Position numbers and translations under genes: made by a program. This document shows positions 32,110 to 42,779 of a stretch of 64,000 nt of DNA, piece after piece (positions within the stretch are counted from its first letter, which is position 1; each line of letters begins with the position of its first letter). The notes beneath the pieces are model-generated. The model saw only the letters and a list, made by a program, of their open reading frames with translations. It had not been told where the DNA came from and made no database searches. Source of the DNA: Tridacna crocea (taxonomy: Eukaryota; Mollusca; Bivalvia; Cardiida; Cardiidae). The DNA is taken from the NCBI GenBank assembly GCA_943736015.1, contig OX031072.1, forward strand, positions 8,831,501 through 8,895,500, read 5' to 3'.

Positions 32110-32660
32110 CTTTAAAGGTGGCCCTTCAGATATTGGGGCGAAAATTTTACAAGAATAGAAAAAAAATCATCCTTATACTCCCAAAGCCTTATAATTTTCA
32201 TTCATTAAACCCCAGTAGTCGAAAACCACCCAACAACTAGATAAATTAGAGATTTACTTCAGCCCAGGTCAACACTGAAGGGAAACACAGTCTATTTTTA
32301 CATGAGCTACTCGTTAATTTAAATACCGGAAATACACAGATGAAGCTTCAAACACAGCTTCGGAAGTTCTAGACATTATGGAAAATAATTACATGTTTGT
32401 TATGTTATGGAATTTAATAGTCATTGGTCACGTGCAGTCAATTAACATTCCCACAATGCTTTTTTGATTTTGGCGGGAAATCTAAAAATAGCTTAAGAGG
32501 CTACGTAGCCTTTTAAGGGAATACCACCAAAAGATTTTTTTTTGTAATTTTATGATTCTTAATTACTGATGATTTGTATTGTATTTTTCATATAAATTTC
32601 ATTGACATATATTTTTTCAATTTGGTGTGTTGCGAAAATTCTAAATACCCACCTTTAAAG
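32110..32660. mobile_element. Unclassified ~550-bp element with short inverted ends
   Basis: Ends TTTAAAGGTGG and CCACCTTTAAA interrupt a family A MITE. A/T-rich interior without open frames. Confidence 0.4.
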
Positions 32661-33294
32661 GGTAGCAAACATTGCAGGAAAAAGAGAAAATGTTGGTAAA
32701 TTGTACAATTAAGTCAGTCTCTGAGCAAATCTCCTGTAAGTTTAACATTTTTTCCACGATAAATACGTGTAACTTTTGTGTCGCCCATGAAGCTGTAATA
32801 CAAACGACAATTCTATCAGACGAACAAGTATTGGAACGAACTTACTGTGGTATGAACAATACGTTTTGACCCGGTGTCGGCACGAATAGTTTACTTCCGG
32901 ATATTATTAATCTTTGGTAATGCGGTTTCGGACGAACACTGTTGGACGGAGATGACGATTTGTAAAAAGGCTGAAAAGTTGATATTGCTCGCTTCTAGAG
33001 AACAACAAAATTTATTTTTTAGAGGCAGGTACTTTAATCTTTCTTAGCATCTAGTTATACTTGTTCATGATCAAGAGTCCCGAAAATAAAAGGGGGTGAT
33101 TAAATTTAACTTAGCTTCCTGTTGAAACATGCAACTTGAAAGTTGCATCTGTTTATCTGTTAAGAAATGCGATGACTAAGCAAGTACTTTGAACTCGCCT
33201 GGGCGCGTCATACCAACATTTTCATTAATGATACCTTGTCACTGATGACCATGACTTGGTTTTATTAGCAAAATCTCCAGCGTTTGTCTATTAT

Positions 33295-33956
33295 TACCTT
33301 CAGTCTGAGGGTGTCTGCTCCGATGCTATTTTTGTGACAAGTCTTCGCAAACATCTTCATATCAGCCATTCATTAAAGGCTTCTTGAAAAAATATGATTT
33401 TACCCGCATCTTTTCGAACGGCTCTATGTGACAGAATTTCCAATGACAATAAAATGGGCATGGATCGTTAGATAAATGATTAACCTTTACAAAAAAACTG
33501 GTGTTAGTTAATATTCAACTCTTACCTTTGTGCAAATCTGTACTTTTCAACATAGATAACGGTTGACCTACTTCACCAGAAATCAAAACATGATGATCTT
33601 TTCAATGCGCATGTCTCGGTAGAAATCGCAGTATCTCTGACACGCTACAGGACGGTTTAGTTGCGAATTTCGCTGTAAACAAACGCACCGTGATCGAACT
33701 TGACTGTATAGGGTTAGGGAACCAGACTGTACAAAATTCAAATTCCGTTGAGTGCGCATGCCTGACTAACGGAAGTCGCCGTGTTAGTTGTTTACAAATA
33801 ACGCTGGATTTATTTACGTTGGGAAAAAGCCATTCGAAAAGATGCGGGTAAAATCGTATTTTTTCCAGAAGCCTTTAATGAATGGCTGATATGAAGGTGT
33901 TTGCGAAGACCAGTCACAAAAATAGCATCGGCGCAGACACCTTCAGACTGAAGGTA
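33295..33956. mobile_element. MULE-like element with 127-bp inverted ends
   Basis: Ends TACCTTCAGTCTGAGG and TTCAGACTGAAGGTA; arms pair over about 127 bp (33295..33421, 33830..33956) including CTTCATATCAGCCATTCATT. Flanks GTCTATTAT and GTTTATTAT are 9-bp direct repeats with one mismatch. The ~408-bp interior is non-coding. Confidence 0.8.
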
Positions 33957-33965
33957 GTTTATTAT

Positions 33966-34836
33966 GAGCTTAAGGACGGTTATAACATAAAACATGTATG
34001 GTTTTTTTTTTCCAACTCTTAGCCTGTGGGAAAAAAATCAAAATTAATTATACCTTCATGTCAATAGTAAGAAAGCAAAATGATGCTTTTTTGCAGTTAT
34101 ATTCACGGGCAAAATATCAGTCTGTCATAGTGTAGATCAAAGTCTCGATAATGAGACACTACACAGTAACAGTGATTTTTTTCATAGTTGGACATTTATT
34201 GTGCACTGTACTGTCTCAAGTCAATCGTAAATTTTTCAGCAGCAAAGATGAAGTGCTATACTGCCTTTCTGTTTTATCGGTTTAATCTGTATTGTAGCAA
34301 AATGCAATTTAATATCTAACATGACCATATACAAATTATTAAACCTTTTATTACCTAAAAAGCTTGTGGAAGTCGTTTATACCATATAGATCTGGGAAAA
34401 AACACTGACGAAAATTATTGTGCATCACGGCCATTTTGATTGTTTTCAGGAATGTAAATAACTCCAGTAAGAGATGAAATGCACGGTTTTCTCTTATGTT
34501 TAGCGTTTAAATTGTAAATATTTTTATTTCAAATGAATTACTATTAAATACACAAGCAACAGTATGTTTAAATCCTACTTTTTATGCTCTTTCTTTTTGC
34601 GAAATTATAATAGTTCAACTTGCATACAAAGTCTGTGTGGAACTTTCAACTGTTTTTTTCTTGATCGTCTCTGTACCCAGAGGCAACCAGTCAAAAAGTA
34701 ACAAAGCTTTTGGGGACAATTTTCTTTACTAGATCCATCTATCTGTCACGATATCACCAAACCACCCCCTCTTTCGCTTCGCTCAAAACACTTGTCTTTT
34801 TTTAATTTTCTACAGGTAAGGCGCCTGCAAATTTGC
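33966..34836. other. Repeat-poor intergenic stretch
   Basis: A/T-rich sequence in which I see no exon, RNA gene or known repeat. Confidence 0.4.
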
Positions 34837-35065
34837 TTAACTCTTTACCACACAACAAAATTTTAGACTGGTTCAAATTGAAAGCATTTGCAGACGACAA
34901 AATAAAGGTGACTGAAAAATTGAAATTTGTTCTGGGGAGGGTAGAAAGCACTGTAGGAAAAGGAGAAAATGCTGGTTACCAGCATTTTCTCCTTTTTCTA
35001 CAGTGTTTTCAAAAGGCTTCTTTCTCAGGGGCGTCAAAAGTAGGGATTGTGTGGTAATGGGTTAA
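34837..35065 (+). mobile_element. piggyBac-like palindromic MITE, family A, reference copy
   Basis: Intact 229-bp copy with TTAA at both ends; the left end reads TTAACTCTTTACC and the right end GGTAATGGGTTAA. Inside, from the left: ACAAAATTTTAGACTGG, AAAGCATTTGCAGACGAC, then a palindrome built on GGAAAAGGAGAAAATGCTGG and its complement with one central base, then AAAGGCTTCTTTCTCAGGGG. There is no coding capacity. TTAA duplications with ends beginning CCC/CYC are the signature of piggyBac-superfamily transposons, so these are inferred to be non-autonomous piggyBac-type elements. Plus means this end order; copies starting CCATTACCACACAATCCC are reversed. Confidence 0.85.
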
Positions 35066-35953
35066 ATGACCTCACACAATCAATACTGTAATAATTTTCA
35101 ATAGCTGAACAGATGTACAACTAAACAGAATTAACTCTTCTTAAAACTTGAGATTATCATTACGTATATTTTTTGCATAAATTACAATTATGGATGTTAA
35201 ACCAACAGGGAAAACAATCTTGAGAATAATAAATGTTTCACATTTTGCTTCCCTAGCATCAGCAACTTTTGAAAGCAAAATCTGCATGGCTGTGTTCTAT
35301 TTTTAGTGCTTTATTTTTAGAACAGTTATGCACCACTCCATCAGTTAGTTTACTGATGTGTTCACATTTTATCTAAATTTGTTAAGGCCCAGTGGCCCAC
35401 TTGATAAAGGCACATGCAAAGATTGGTAGCCCTTGGCCTCATGGCTAGGTACGGGGAGATTTCCAAAGTTTTCTCTATTTAAGCCCTTGCAAAAATTTCA
35501 GCCCCTCGGGGCGGGTCAAATTTGACCCAAAGGATATAATTCGAAGTCTACTAGGTTAAGCTACATCATCATTTGGTAGCCCTGCCTTGTGGTTTTAGAC
35601 AAGAACATTTTCAAAGAATTTCAGTACTTTTCAGCTTTGTTGCCATGGCAACCAGAGTTTTTGAAGGAATGTAATTCTTTCAAAAAATTCTGAAGAGTAC
35701 TATGGCACTGAAGAGTACTATGGCAGGATAATTTCTGTAAAGTTTAATTGAAATTGGATGAGCAGTTTCAGAGAATAAGATGTTTGAAGTAAAAGTGAGC
35801 ACATGAAGGGGCGCATACACAACAGACACTGGGCCAAGACATAAGCTGGCTGGCCTTCAGCAAGTGGAGCTAAAAGTATTATTGCAGTAACTGGCATTAA
35901 CTCTTTACAGATTAATGCTGCCATTTTGGAACAGTCTAAACTGTTTTCCTTTG

Positions 35954-36181
35954 TTAACCCATTACCAAATGACAAAATTTTAGACTGGTCCGAATTGAAA
36001 GCATTTGCAGACGACAAAATGAGGTGACTGAAAAATTGAAATTTGTTCTGGGAAGGGTGGAAAACACTGTGGGAAAAGGAGAAAATGCTGGTTACCAGCA
36101 TTTTCTCCTTTTCCCACATTGTTTTCAAAAGGCTTCTTTCTCAGGAGCGTCAAAAGTAGGGATTGTGTGGTAATGGGTTAA
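35954..36181 (+). mobile_element. MITE family A, intact, possibly nested
   Basis: TTAACCCATTACCAAATGAC to GGTAATGGGTTAA. MITE-like scraps on both sides (CTCTTTACAGATTAATG at 35900, TTTTCAAAAGCCTTCATCC at 36200) suggest it sits within an older copy. Confidence 0.82.
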
Positions 36182-36711
36182 TCTCCTTTTGTTCAAAACG
36201 TTTTCAAAAGCCTTCATCCTCCAGGTCATTAGAAAATGAGATTGTTTGGTTACTTGGTAAAATATTAGATCACAGTTTGATTCTCATTATATGACTGATT
36301 TTTATGATGACTTATTTATATCTATTGCAGATGAAACCATATAATGTGGATTGAAACAAAAGATTGAACAGAAGTAAAAGAAACCTATCTTGTCAGAGGA
36401 AAAAGGACAAAAGCAGGCCTAAATAAATGAACATGCCAGACATAGTCTAGAGAAGAAAATCACAGAATGTGAACATATATTGGATAATAGACTGGCAGAA
36501 GGTGTTGCAGTATTTTTTTACCAGTCATGTCATACATGTATGTTAAGAGAATAAGTCTTTTATGAGTGATCTTGCATTCCATAAGAGAATTGGTCTGAGG
36601 GATACAGGGTCATTATGGCCCTCTTGTTACAGAGTAAGATAGGGCTGTTATTGACTGAACCATTTGGTGAAGACAATCAGAAGATGTGTTTAAATTCAGA
36701 GATCATACAGA

Positions 36712-36945
36712 TTAACCCTTTCCCAAACAAGCCCTGGTTTTTACGTGTCTGCAGTAACAGTCTTTTGAAAACACTGTGGGAAAAAGAGAAATTGCTCGTA
36801 AAGAGCAATTTCTCCTTTTCCCACATTGTTTTCTACCCTTTTTGAGAACTTGCGGCCATTTTCTCAAAATCTATAATTGATGTCTGCAAACTCTTTCAGT
36901 TTGGGAGAGTCCAAAATTTGTCAGTTGGGACTGGGAAGGGGTTAA
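36712..36945 (-). mobile_element. MITE family B
   Basis: TTAA at 36712 and 36942; core AAATTGCTCGTAAAGAGCAATTT. Confidence 0.8.
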
Positions 36946-36993
36946 GATTAGAATGTTCTGAAGAGTGGTTAGTAAGTACAAAGCCAGGAAGAT

Positions 36994-37228
36994 TTTACCT
37001 ATTACCACTCAATCCCGACTTTTAACGATGCTTACAAAACAAGCCTATTGAAAACATTGTGGGAAAAGGAGAAAATGCTGGTAACTTGCATTCCAGCATT
37101 TAGTCCTATTCCCACGTTTTCTACCCTTGCCAAATGAAATTTCAATTTTTGAATCGCATTCATTTCGTCGCCTGCAAATGCTTTCAATTTCGAACAGACC
37201 AAAATTTTGTCGTTTCATAAAGAATTCA
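36994..37228 (-). mobile_element. MITE family A with rearranged centre
   Basis: ATGCTGGTAACTTGCATTCCAGCAT: about 8 extra bases at the palindrome centre. Confidence 0.7.
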
Positions 37229-37258
37229 TTATTGTCTATATTTGTAACAATGATTATT

Positions 37259-37486
37259 TTAACCCATTACCACACAATCCGGATTTTTGATGACCCTGAG
37301 AAATAAAGCCTTTGAAAACATTGTTGGAAAAGGAGAAAATGCTGGTAACCAGTATTTTCTTCGTTGCCAACAATATTTTCAACCCTTTCCAAATCAGATT
37401 TCAATTTTTGATTCACATTTAATTTGTCGTCTACAAGTGCTTGAATTTGAACCAGTCCAAAGTTTTTTTGTTTGGGAAAGAGTTAA
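37259..37486 (-). mobile_element. MITE family A with symmetric arm change
   Basis: Arms carry ATTGTTGG and CCAACAAT in place of ATTGTGGG/CCCACAAT; inner right arm decayed (TTCTTCGTTG). Confidence 0.78.
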
Positions 37487-37732
37487 ATGTGTTGTGCTTA
37501 TTACACATGTATACTTATGTAGAATGTAGGTTGAGGTGTACATCATTTGGGCAATCTAAACAAGGTAATTTTATTTGTTTGTAAGTTGGCTATTAACTAA
37601 ACCAGTGTACCTGTCCATGCATTCATAGACTAAGAGTTTTTCTGTAAAGTATTTTGCTGAGCTAGGGATTACAACCACAACCTCTTTGTTTCTAGTTCTG
37701 TACGCTATCAATTTAGCCTTTCAAAAAATAAT

Positions 37733-37808
37733 TTTAACTCCTTACCACATAACAAAATTTCAGACAACAATAAATTGAAAGCATTTGCGGATGACATCTA
37801 TACTAGCT
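37733..37808 (+). mobile_element. MITE family A left end only
   Basis: TTAACTCCTTACCACATAAC to GCATTTGCGGATGAC, cut by the next copy. Confidence 0.6.
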
Positions 37809-38036
37809 TTAACTCTTTGCCAAATGACAAAATTTTAGACTGGTCCAAATTCAAAGCATTTGCTAACGGAAAAATGAATGTGAATCAAAAATGGAAACTG
37901 GGTATGAGAAGGAAAGAAAAATTGTTGGAAAAGGAAAAAATGCTGGTGAACAGCATTTTCTTCTTTTTCAGCCATGTTTTCAAAAGTATTCTTTCTGATG
38001 GTTATTAAAAGTAGGGAGTGTGTGGTACAGGGTTAA
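37809..38036 (+). mobile_element. MITE family A
   Basis: TTAACTCTTTGCCAAATGAC to GTGGTACAGGGTTAA; core centre GGTGAACAGC. Confidence 0.75.
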
Positions 38037-38192
38037 AGGATGATTCCTACCTTTTTTGACATGGTAGAAAAGATTATGGAAAAAGAAGAAAATGCATTTT
38101 ACTAACATTCTCTCCTTTTTTCACACTGTTTTTCCAAATGGCTTCTTCTTTACAGTTGTTAAAACTCAGAGGATTGTGTGAAAAAGATTAAA
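38033..38192 (+). mobile_element. MITE family A, shortened, shares TTAA at 38033
   Basis: Core AAATGCATTTTACTAACATT; ends GTGTGAAAAAGATTAA. Confidence 0.6.
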
Positions 38193-38351
38193 GATACCCA
38201 TTTGCTCATTGTAGCTTAATATAGAAATGTGTTTACCTCAGTAAATTAGCAATACCTATAGCCTAAAAAAATAAATGTTAGGTTCAGATTCGTTGGGTCA
38301 AAATTGTAGACCATGGTGGAGTGTATAACTATGTTATTTACGCACCCCCTT

Positions 38352-38580
38352 TTAACCCATTACCACACAATCCCGACTTTTGACGACCCTGAGAAAGAAG
38401 CCTTTAGAAAACAATGTGGGAAAAGGAGAAAATGCTGGTAACCAGCATTTTCTCCTTTTCCCACAATGTTTTCTACCCTTCACAAAGCAACCTTCAAGTT
38501 TTCAGTCACTTTTATGTTGTTGTCTGCAAATGCTTTCGAGTTTGACAAGCCTAAAATATTTTTGTTTGGTAATGAGTTAA
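38352..38580 (-). mobile_element. MITE family A, intact
   Basis: TTAACCCATTACCACACAA to GGTAATGAGTTAA; palindrome around 38439 perfect. Confidence 0.85.
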
Positions 38581-38719
38581 AAACAGAAAGCTACACTACT
38601 TGTTTCAAAACATGAAATGGCGCACTTCTCTGTTAGTAGGATCATGGGTTTTTCTCTGTCCTTCAACAATCCAAAATTGTAGAATGTCTGGGTTGAGGTT
38701 TATTTATATATGTCCGACA

Positions 38720-41240
38720 AAGAACATCTTTTGACAAAATCCAGCAGTGATGATGATGAATGCTTCATAATTCTTTTCTCTTACACAACAGAGTGTTTGG
38801 TCTATCTGTATATCAGTCGAGTATAATGCCAAATTGTATCAAGTTAGAATCCTGTTAATGCTCTTCGTCATGAAGCAATGCACATATGTGAACAGTATGA
38901 CTCATAATTTTGTAGAACATCCAGGTAGAGGCTTAGTTAATTTAGAGAAAGAAAATAACTTATTTGACATCATCATTCATTCAAGAATGTGACTTTTTTT
39001 GGTCATACAACAGAGAGCTATGTCTTTCTGCGTAAGCTGCTCTCTTATGTAGCATCCAGTCCTATAAAATGGGATCAAAATTGCAAATCAAAATCCCTTT
39101 TATACACTTTGTCATGATGAGGCAATGCACATATGGTATCGGTCTTAATCCTCGAAAAAGAGGATATTTGTCCCTGCAAGGATTTGAATCCCGCCAGATG
39201 CGATTTGTATTTGAGCTATGCATTTATTTGTTTCTTTATTATGGACTTTGTACATAAAAATCTATATAACCTGCAGTCTAATCTAATGTCAAATTGTATC
39301 AAGTAAGATTAGAATACTGTTGATACACTTTGTCAAGATGCCCTGCATATGTTAAAAAATGACAAACATAATATGATATTGTAAAATATCCTGTTGGACA
39401 TAAAAACATAAACTTATTTGGCAACTACAATCAGTCATGGATGACGATTGCTTATTTGCTCTTTTTTCTTAAACGACAGAGCGCTTGGTCTATCTATATA
39501 ACCTGCAGTCTAATCTAATATCAAATTGTAAAATGTGAGATCAGATTCCTGTTCATACACTTTGTCATGAAGCTATGAACATATGTTAGCATTATGCCAC
39601 ATTATTTTATAGAATGTCTAGGTCGAGTTGCCGTTATAACATTTGGACACAGTAATTAATTACGAGTAATCAATTTCAAATAAAGATTGATTTATGACTT
39701 ATTTTCTCTCATACAACAGAGTGCTTGGTCTATCTACATGTATATAATCTGTAGTCTAATCTAATGTCGAAGTGTATTTAGATAGAATCAAAATTCCCTT
39801 TATACACTTTGTCATGAAGCAATGCACATTTGTTACTATAACGCCACATTATTTTAACTCATTACCACACGAGACAATTTTGGATGGTCCAAATTGAATG
39901 CATTTGCAGACGACAAAATAAAGGTGACTGAAAAATAGAAATTTGTTCTGGAAAGGGTATAAAACACTGTGGGAAAAGGAGAAAATGCTGGTTACCAGCA
40001 TTTTCTCCTTTTCCCACAGTGTTTTCAAAAGGCTTCTTTCTCAGGGGCGTCAAAAGTAGGGATTGAGTGGTAATGGGTTAAAGAATGTCTAGGTCAAGTT
40101 GCCATTATATTATTTGGACAAAGTAATTAATTACCGAGTAATCATTTTTAAATAAGGATTGATTTATGACTTATTTTCTCTCATACAACAGAGTGCTTGG
40201 ACTATCTATATAATCTGTAGTCTAATCTAATGTCAAAGTGTATTGATATAGGATCAAAATCCCATTTATACACCTTATCATGAAGCAATGCACATATACA
40301 AGCATTATGCCACATTATTTTATAAAATGTCCAGGTCGAGTTGCCATTATATCATTTGGACAAAGTAAACAAAGTTATTTGATGATAACAAGCAGTGATG
40401 ATGAATGCTTAAGAAGTTGTTTTGATATTGTAGAATGTCTAGGATGAGGTAAGGTTATATTTGTCAAACAAAGTTAACAAAGTTATTTGCCAAGACATAT
40501 TTTGTTGTAGAATGTCTAGGTGAATGTTAAGTTATATTAGTTGGACAAAGAAAGTAAATTGACATCACTAATCATTTTTAAATAATGATTGATTATGACT
40601 TATTTTCTGTCATACAACAGAGTGCCTGGTTTATCTATATAATCTGTAGTCTAATGTCGAAGCGTATAGAGGTGGGTTCAAAATCTCATTTATACACTTT
40701 GCCACATTATTTTATAGAATGTCCAGGTCGAGTTGCCATTATATCATTTGGACAAAGTAAACAAAGTTATTTGACAATAACAAGCCGTCATGATGATGAA
40801 TGCTTTAGAAGTTGTTTCTGTTATAAAACAGAGTCTTTGGTCTATCTATATACCCTGCAGTCTAATCTAACATCAGATTGTATCAAGTTCGATCAGAATC
40901 CTGTTGATCCACTTTATCATGATTCACTGCACATATGTTAAAAAGATGACAATCATAATTATTATGATGCTGTAGAATGTCTGGGTTAAGATTTAATCAT
41001 ATAGTTGGACAAAAACATAGACTTATTTGATAATGTTCAACAAACAGTCATGAATGATGTTTGCTTAATAACTCTTTTCTTTTAAACGACAGAGTGCTTA
41101 GTCTGTCTACCGTATTTACCCTGCAGTCTTGTCTAATGCCAAATTGTATCAAGTTAGATCAGGATCCTGTTGATCCAGAATGTCATGATGCACTGATCAT
41201 ATGTTTAAGAAAATATTTAAAAAAAAATATTATGATATTG
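38720..41240 (+). repeat. ~230-bp degenerate tandem array
   Basis: Units carry ACAGAGTGCTTGGTCTATCT (near 38790, 39010, 39475, 39715, 40188, 40617, 40828, 41089), CTGCAGTCTAATCTAATG, ACTTTGTCATGAAGCAATGC and TATAGAATGTCTAGGTCGAG. Spacings are about 210-260 bp or twice that, once the inserted MITE is discounted; roughly ten units. Short open frames inside are not conserved between units. Confidence 0.75.
39854..40081 (+). mobile_element. MITE family A inserted in a tandem-repeat unit
   Basis: The unit reads ACATTATTTTAA|CTCATTACC...GTAATGGG|TTAAAGAATGTCTAGG, while empty units at 39598, 40311 and 40703 read ACATTATTTTATAGAATG or similar. One TTA(A) in the empty site became two at the borders. 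Confidence 0.9.
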
Positions 41241-41249
41241 TAGAATGTC

Positions 41250-42420
41250 TAAAATGAGGTTAAGTCACATTTGTCATTGTTTATCTTGCTCAGTGTGGAA
41301 CCATGGTAATGTCCCTGCTATCAAACATTGCTTATCTGGCTCAGTGTGGAACCAAGGTAACAGTCCTGCTATCAAACACTGTTTATCTGTGTCAGTGTGG
41401 AACCATGGTAACGTCCCTGCTATCAAACATTGTTTATCTGAGTTAGTGTTGTTCCGTGGTTATGTTACTGCTATCAAACATTGTTTATCTGAGTCAGTGT
41501 GGAACAAAGGTAATGTCCTTGCTTTTAACCATTATTGATCCAAGTCAATGTTGTACCAAGGTAACGTTCCTGCTATCAAACATTATTTATCTGTGTCAGT
41601 GTGGAACCAAGGTAACGTCCCTGCTATCAAACATTGTTTATCTGGCTCAGTGTGGAACCAAGGTAACGTCCCTGCTATCAAACATTGTTTATCTGGCTCA
41701 GTGTGGAACCAAGGTAACGTCCCTGCTATCAAACATTGTTTATCTGAGTCAGTGTTGTTCCATTGTTATGTTACTGCTATCAAACATTGTTTATCTGGCT
41801 CAGTGTGGAACCAAGGTAACGTCCCTGCAATCAAACATTGTTTATCTGAGTCAGTGTTGTTCCGTGGTTATGTTACTGCTATCAAACATTGTTTATCTGG
41901 CTCAGTGTGGAACCAAGGTAACATCCCTGCTATCAAACATTGTTTATCTGGCTCAGTATGGAACCAAGGTAACATCCCTGCTATCAAACATTGTTTATCC
42001 GATCAGTGTTGTTCCGTGGTGATGTTACTGCTATCGAACATTGTTTATCCGAGTCAGTGTTGTTCCGTGGTTATGTTACTGCTATCGAACATTGTTTATC
42101 CGAGTCAGTGTAGTTCCGTGGTTATTTTACTGCTATCGAACATTGTTTATCTGGCTCAGTGTGGAACAAAGGTAATGTCCTTGCTTTTAACCATTATTGA
42201 TCCAAGTCAGTGTTGTACCAAGGTAACGTTCCTGCTATCAAACATTGTTTATCTGAGTCATTGTTGTAACGTAGTTAGGTCCTTGCTATCAAACATTGTT
42301 TATCTGGCTCAGTGTGGAACCAAGGTAACATTCCTGCTATCAAACATTGCTTATCTGGCTCAGTGTGGAACCAAGGTAACGTCCCTGCTATCAAACATTG
42401 TTTATCTGAGTCAGTGTGAT
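41250..42420 (+). repeat. 51-bp minisatellite, about 23 units
   Basis: Unit: TCTGGCTCAGTGTGGAACCA, then AGGTAACGTCCCTGCTATCA and AACATTGTTTA. Two unit types alternate irregularly, one with GTGGAACCAAGGTAAC and one with TTGTTCCGTGGTTATG. Because 51 is a multiple of 3, two forward frames stay open over long runs (NQGNVPAIKHCLSG and LAQCGTKVTSLLSN repeats, up to 305 codons). No promoter, splice context or unique flank supports a protein. Confidence 0.88.
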
Positions 42421-42779
42421 ATCATTGATCCATTGTGTCTCTCAAACATTTTTATACCCCTGTGAAAGGAATGTTTTCGGGGGGATACTGGAATCAGCCT
42501 GTCTGTCCGTCTGTTTACAAATATTTGCCTCTTTCAGTCAAAGTGCTGTTGGGGATATAAAGTCACTTTCAGTGACAGCTCTACTTTATCATACTCTTAG
42601 TAGTTTGCATACCAAGGTCGCTGCCAAATGATAGTATTTTCATTTTTGTTGTATTTAATTGTACAATGAAATTTAGGTCTTACATAAACACATTTAAATG
42701 AGAATTCAATAAAACCAGTTTTGCAACCATTGTTATCATTTTACAATAAAACTTTATCTTATTCAATTTCTCAGAATCG

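Noticed and set aside
41250-42420. CRISPR array
   Set aside because: Units are contiguous 51-mers without unique spacers, in a eukaryotic setting.
41548-42465. 305-codon open frame of 17-residue repeats as a protein gene
   Set aside because: It lies within a minisatellite that is open in two registers; there is no unique sequence, splice signal or promoter.
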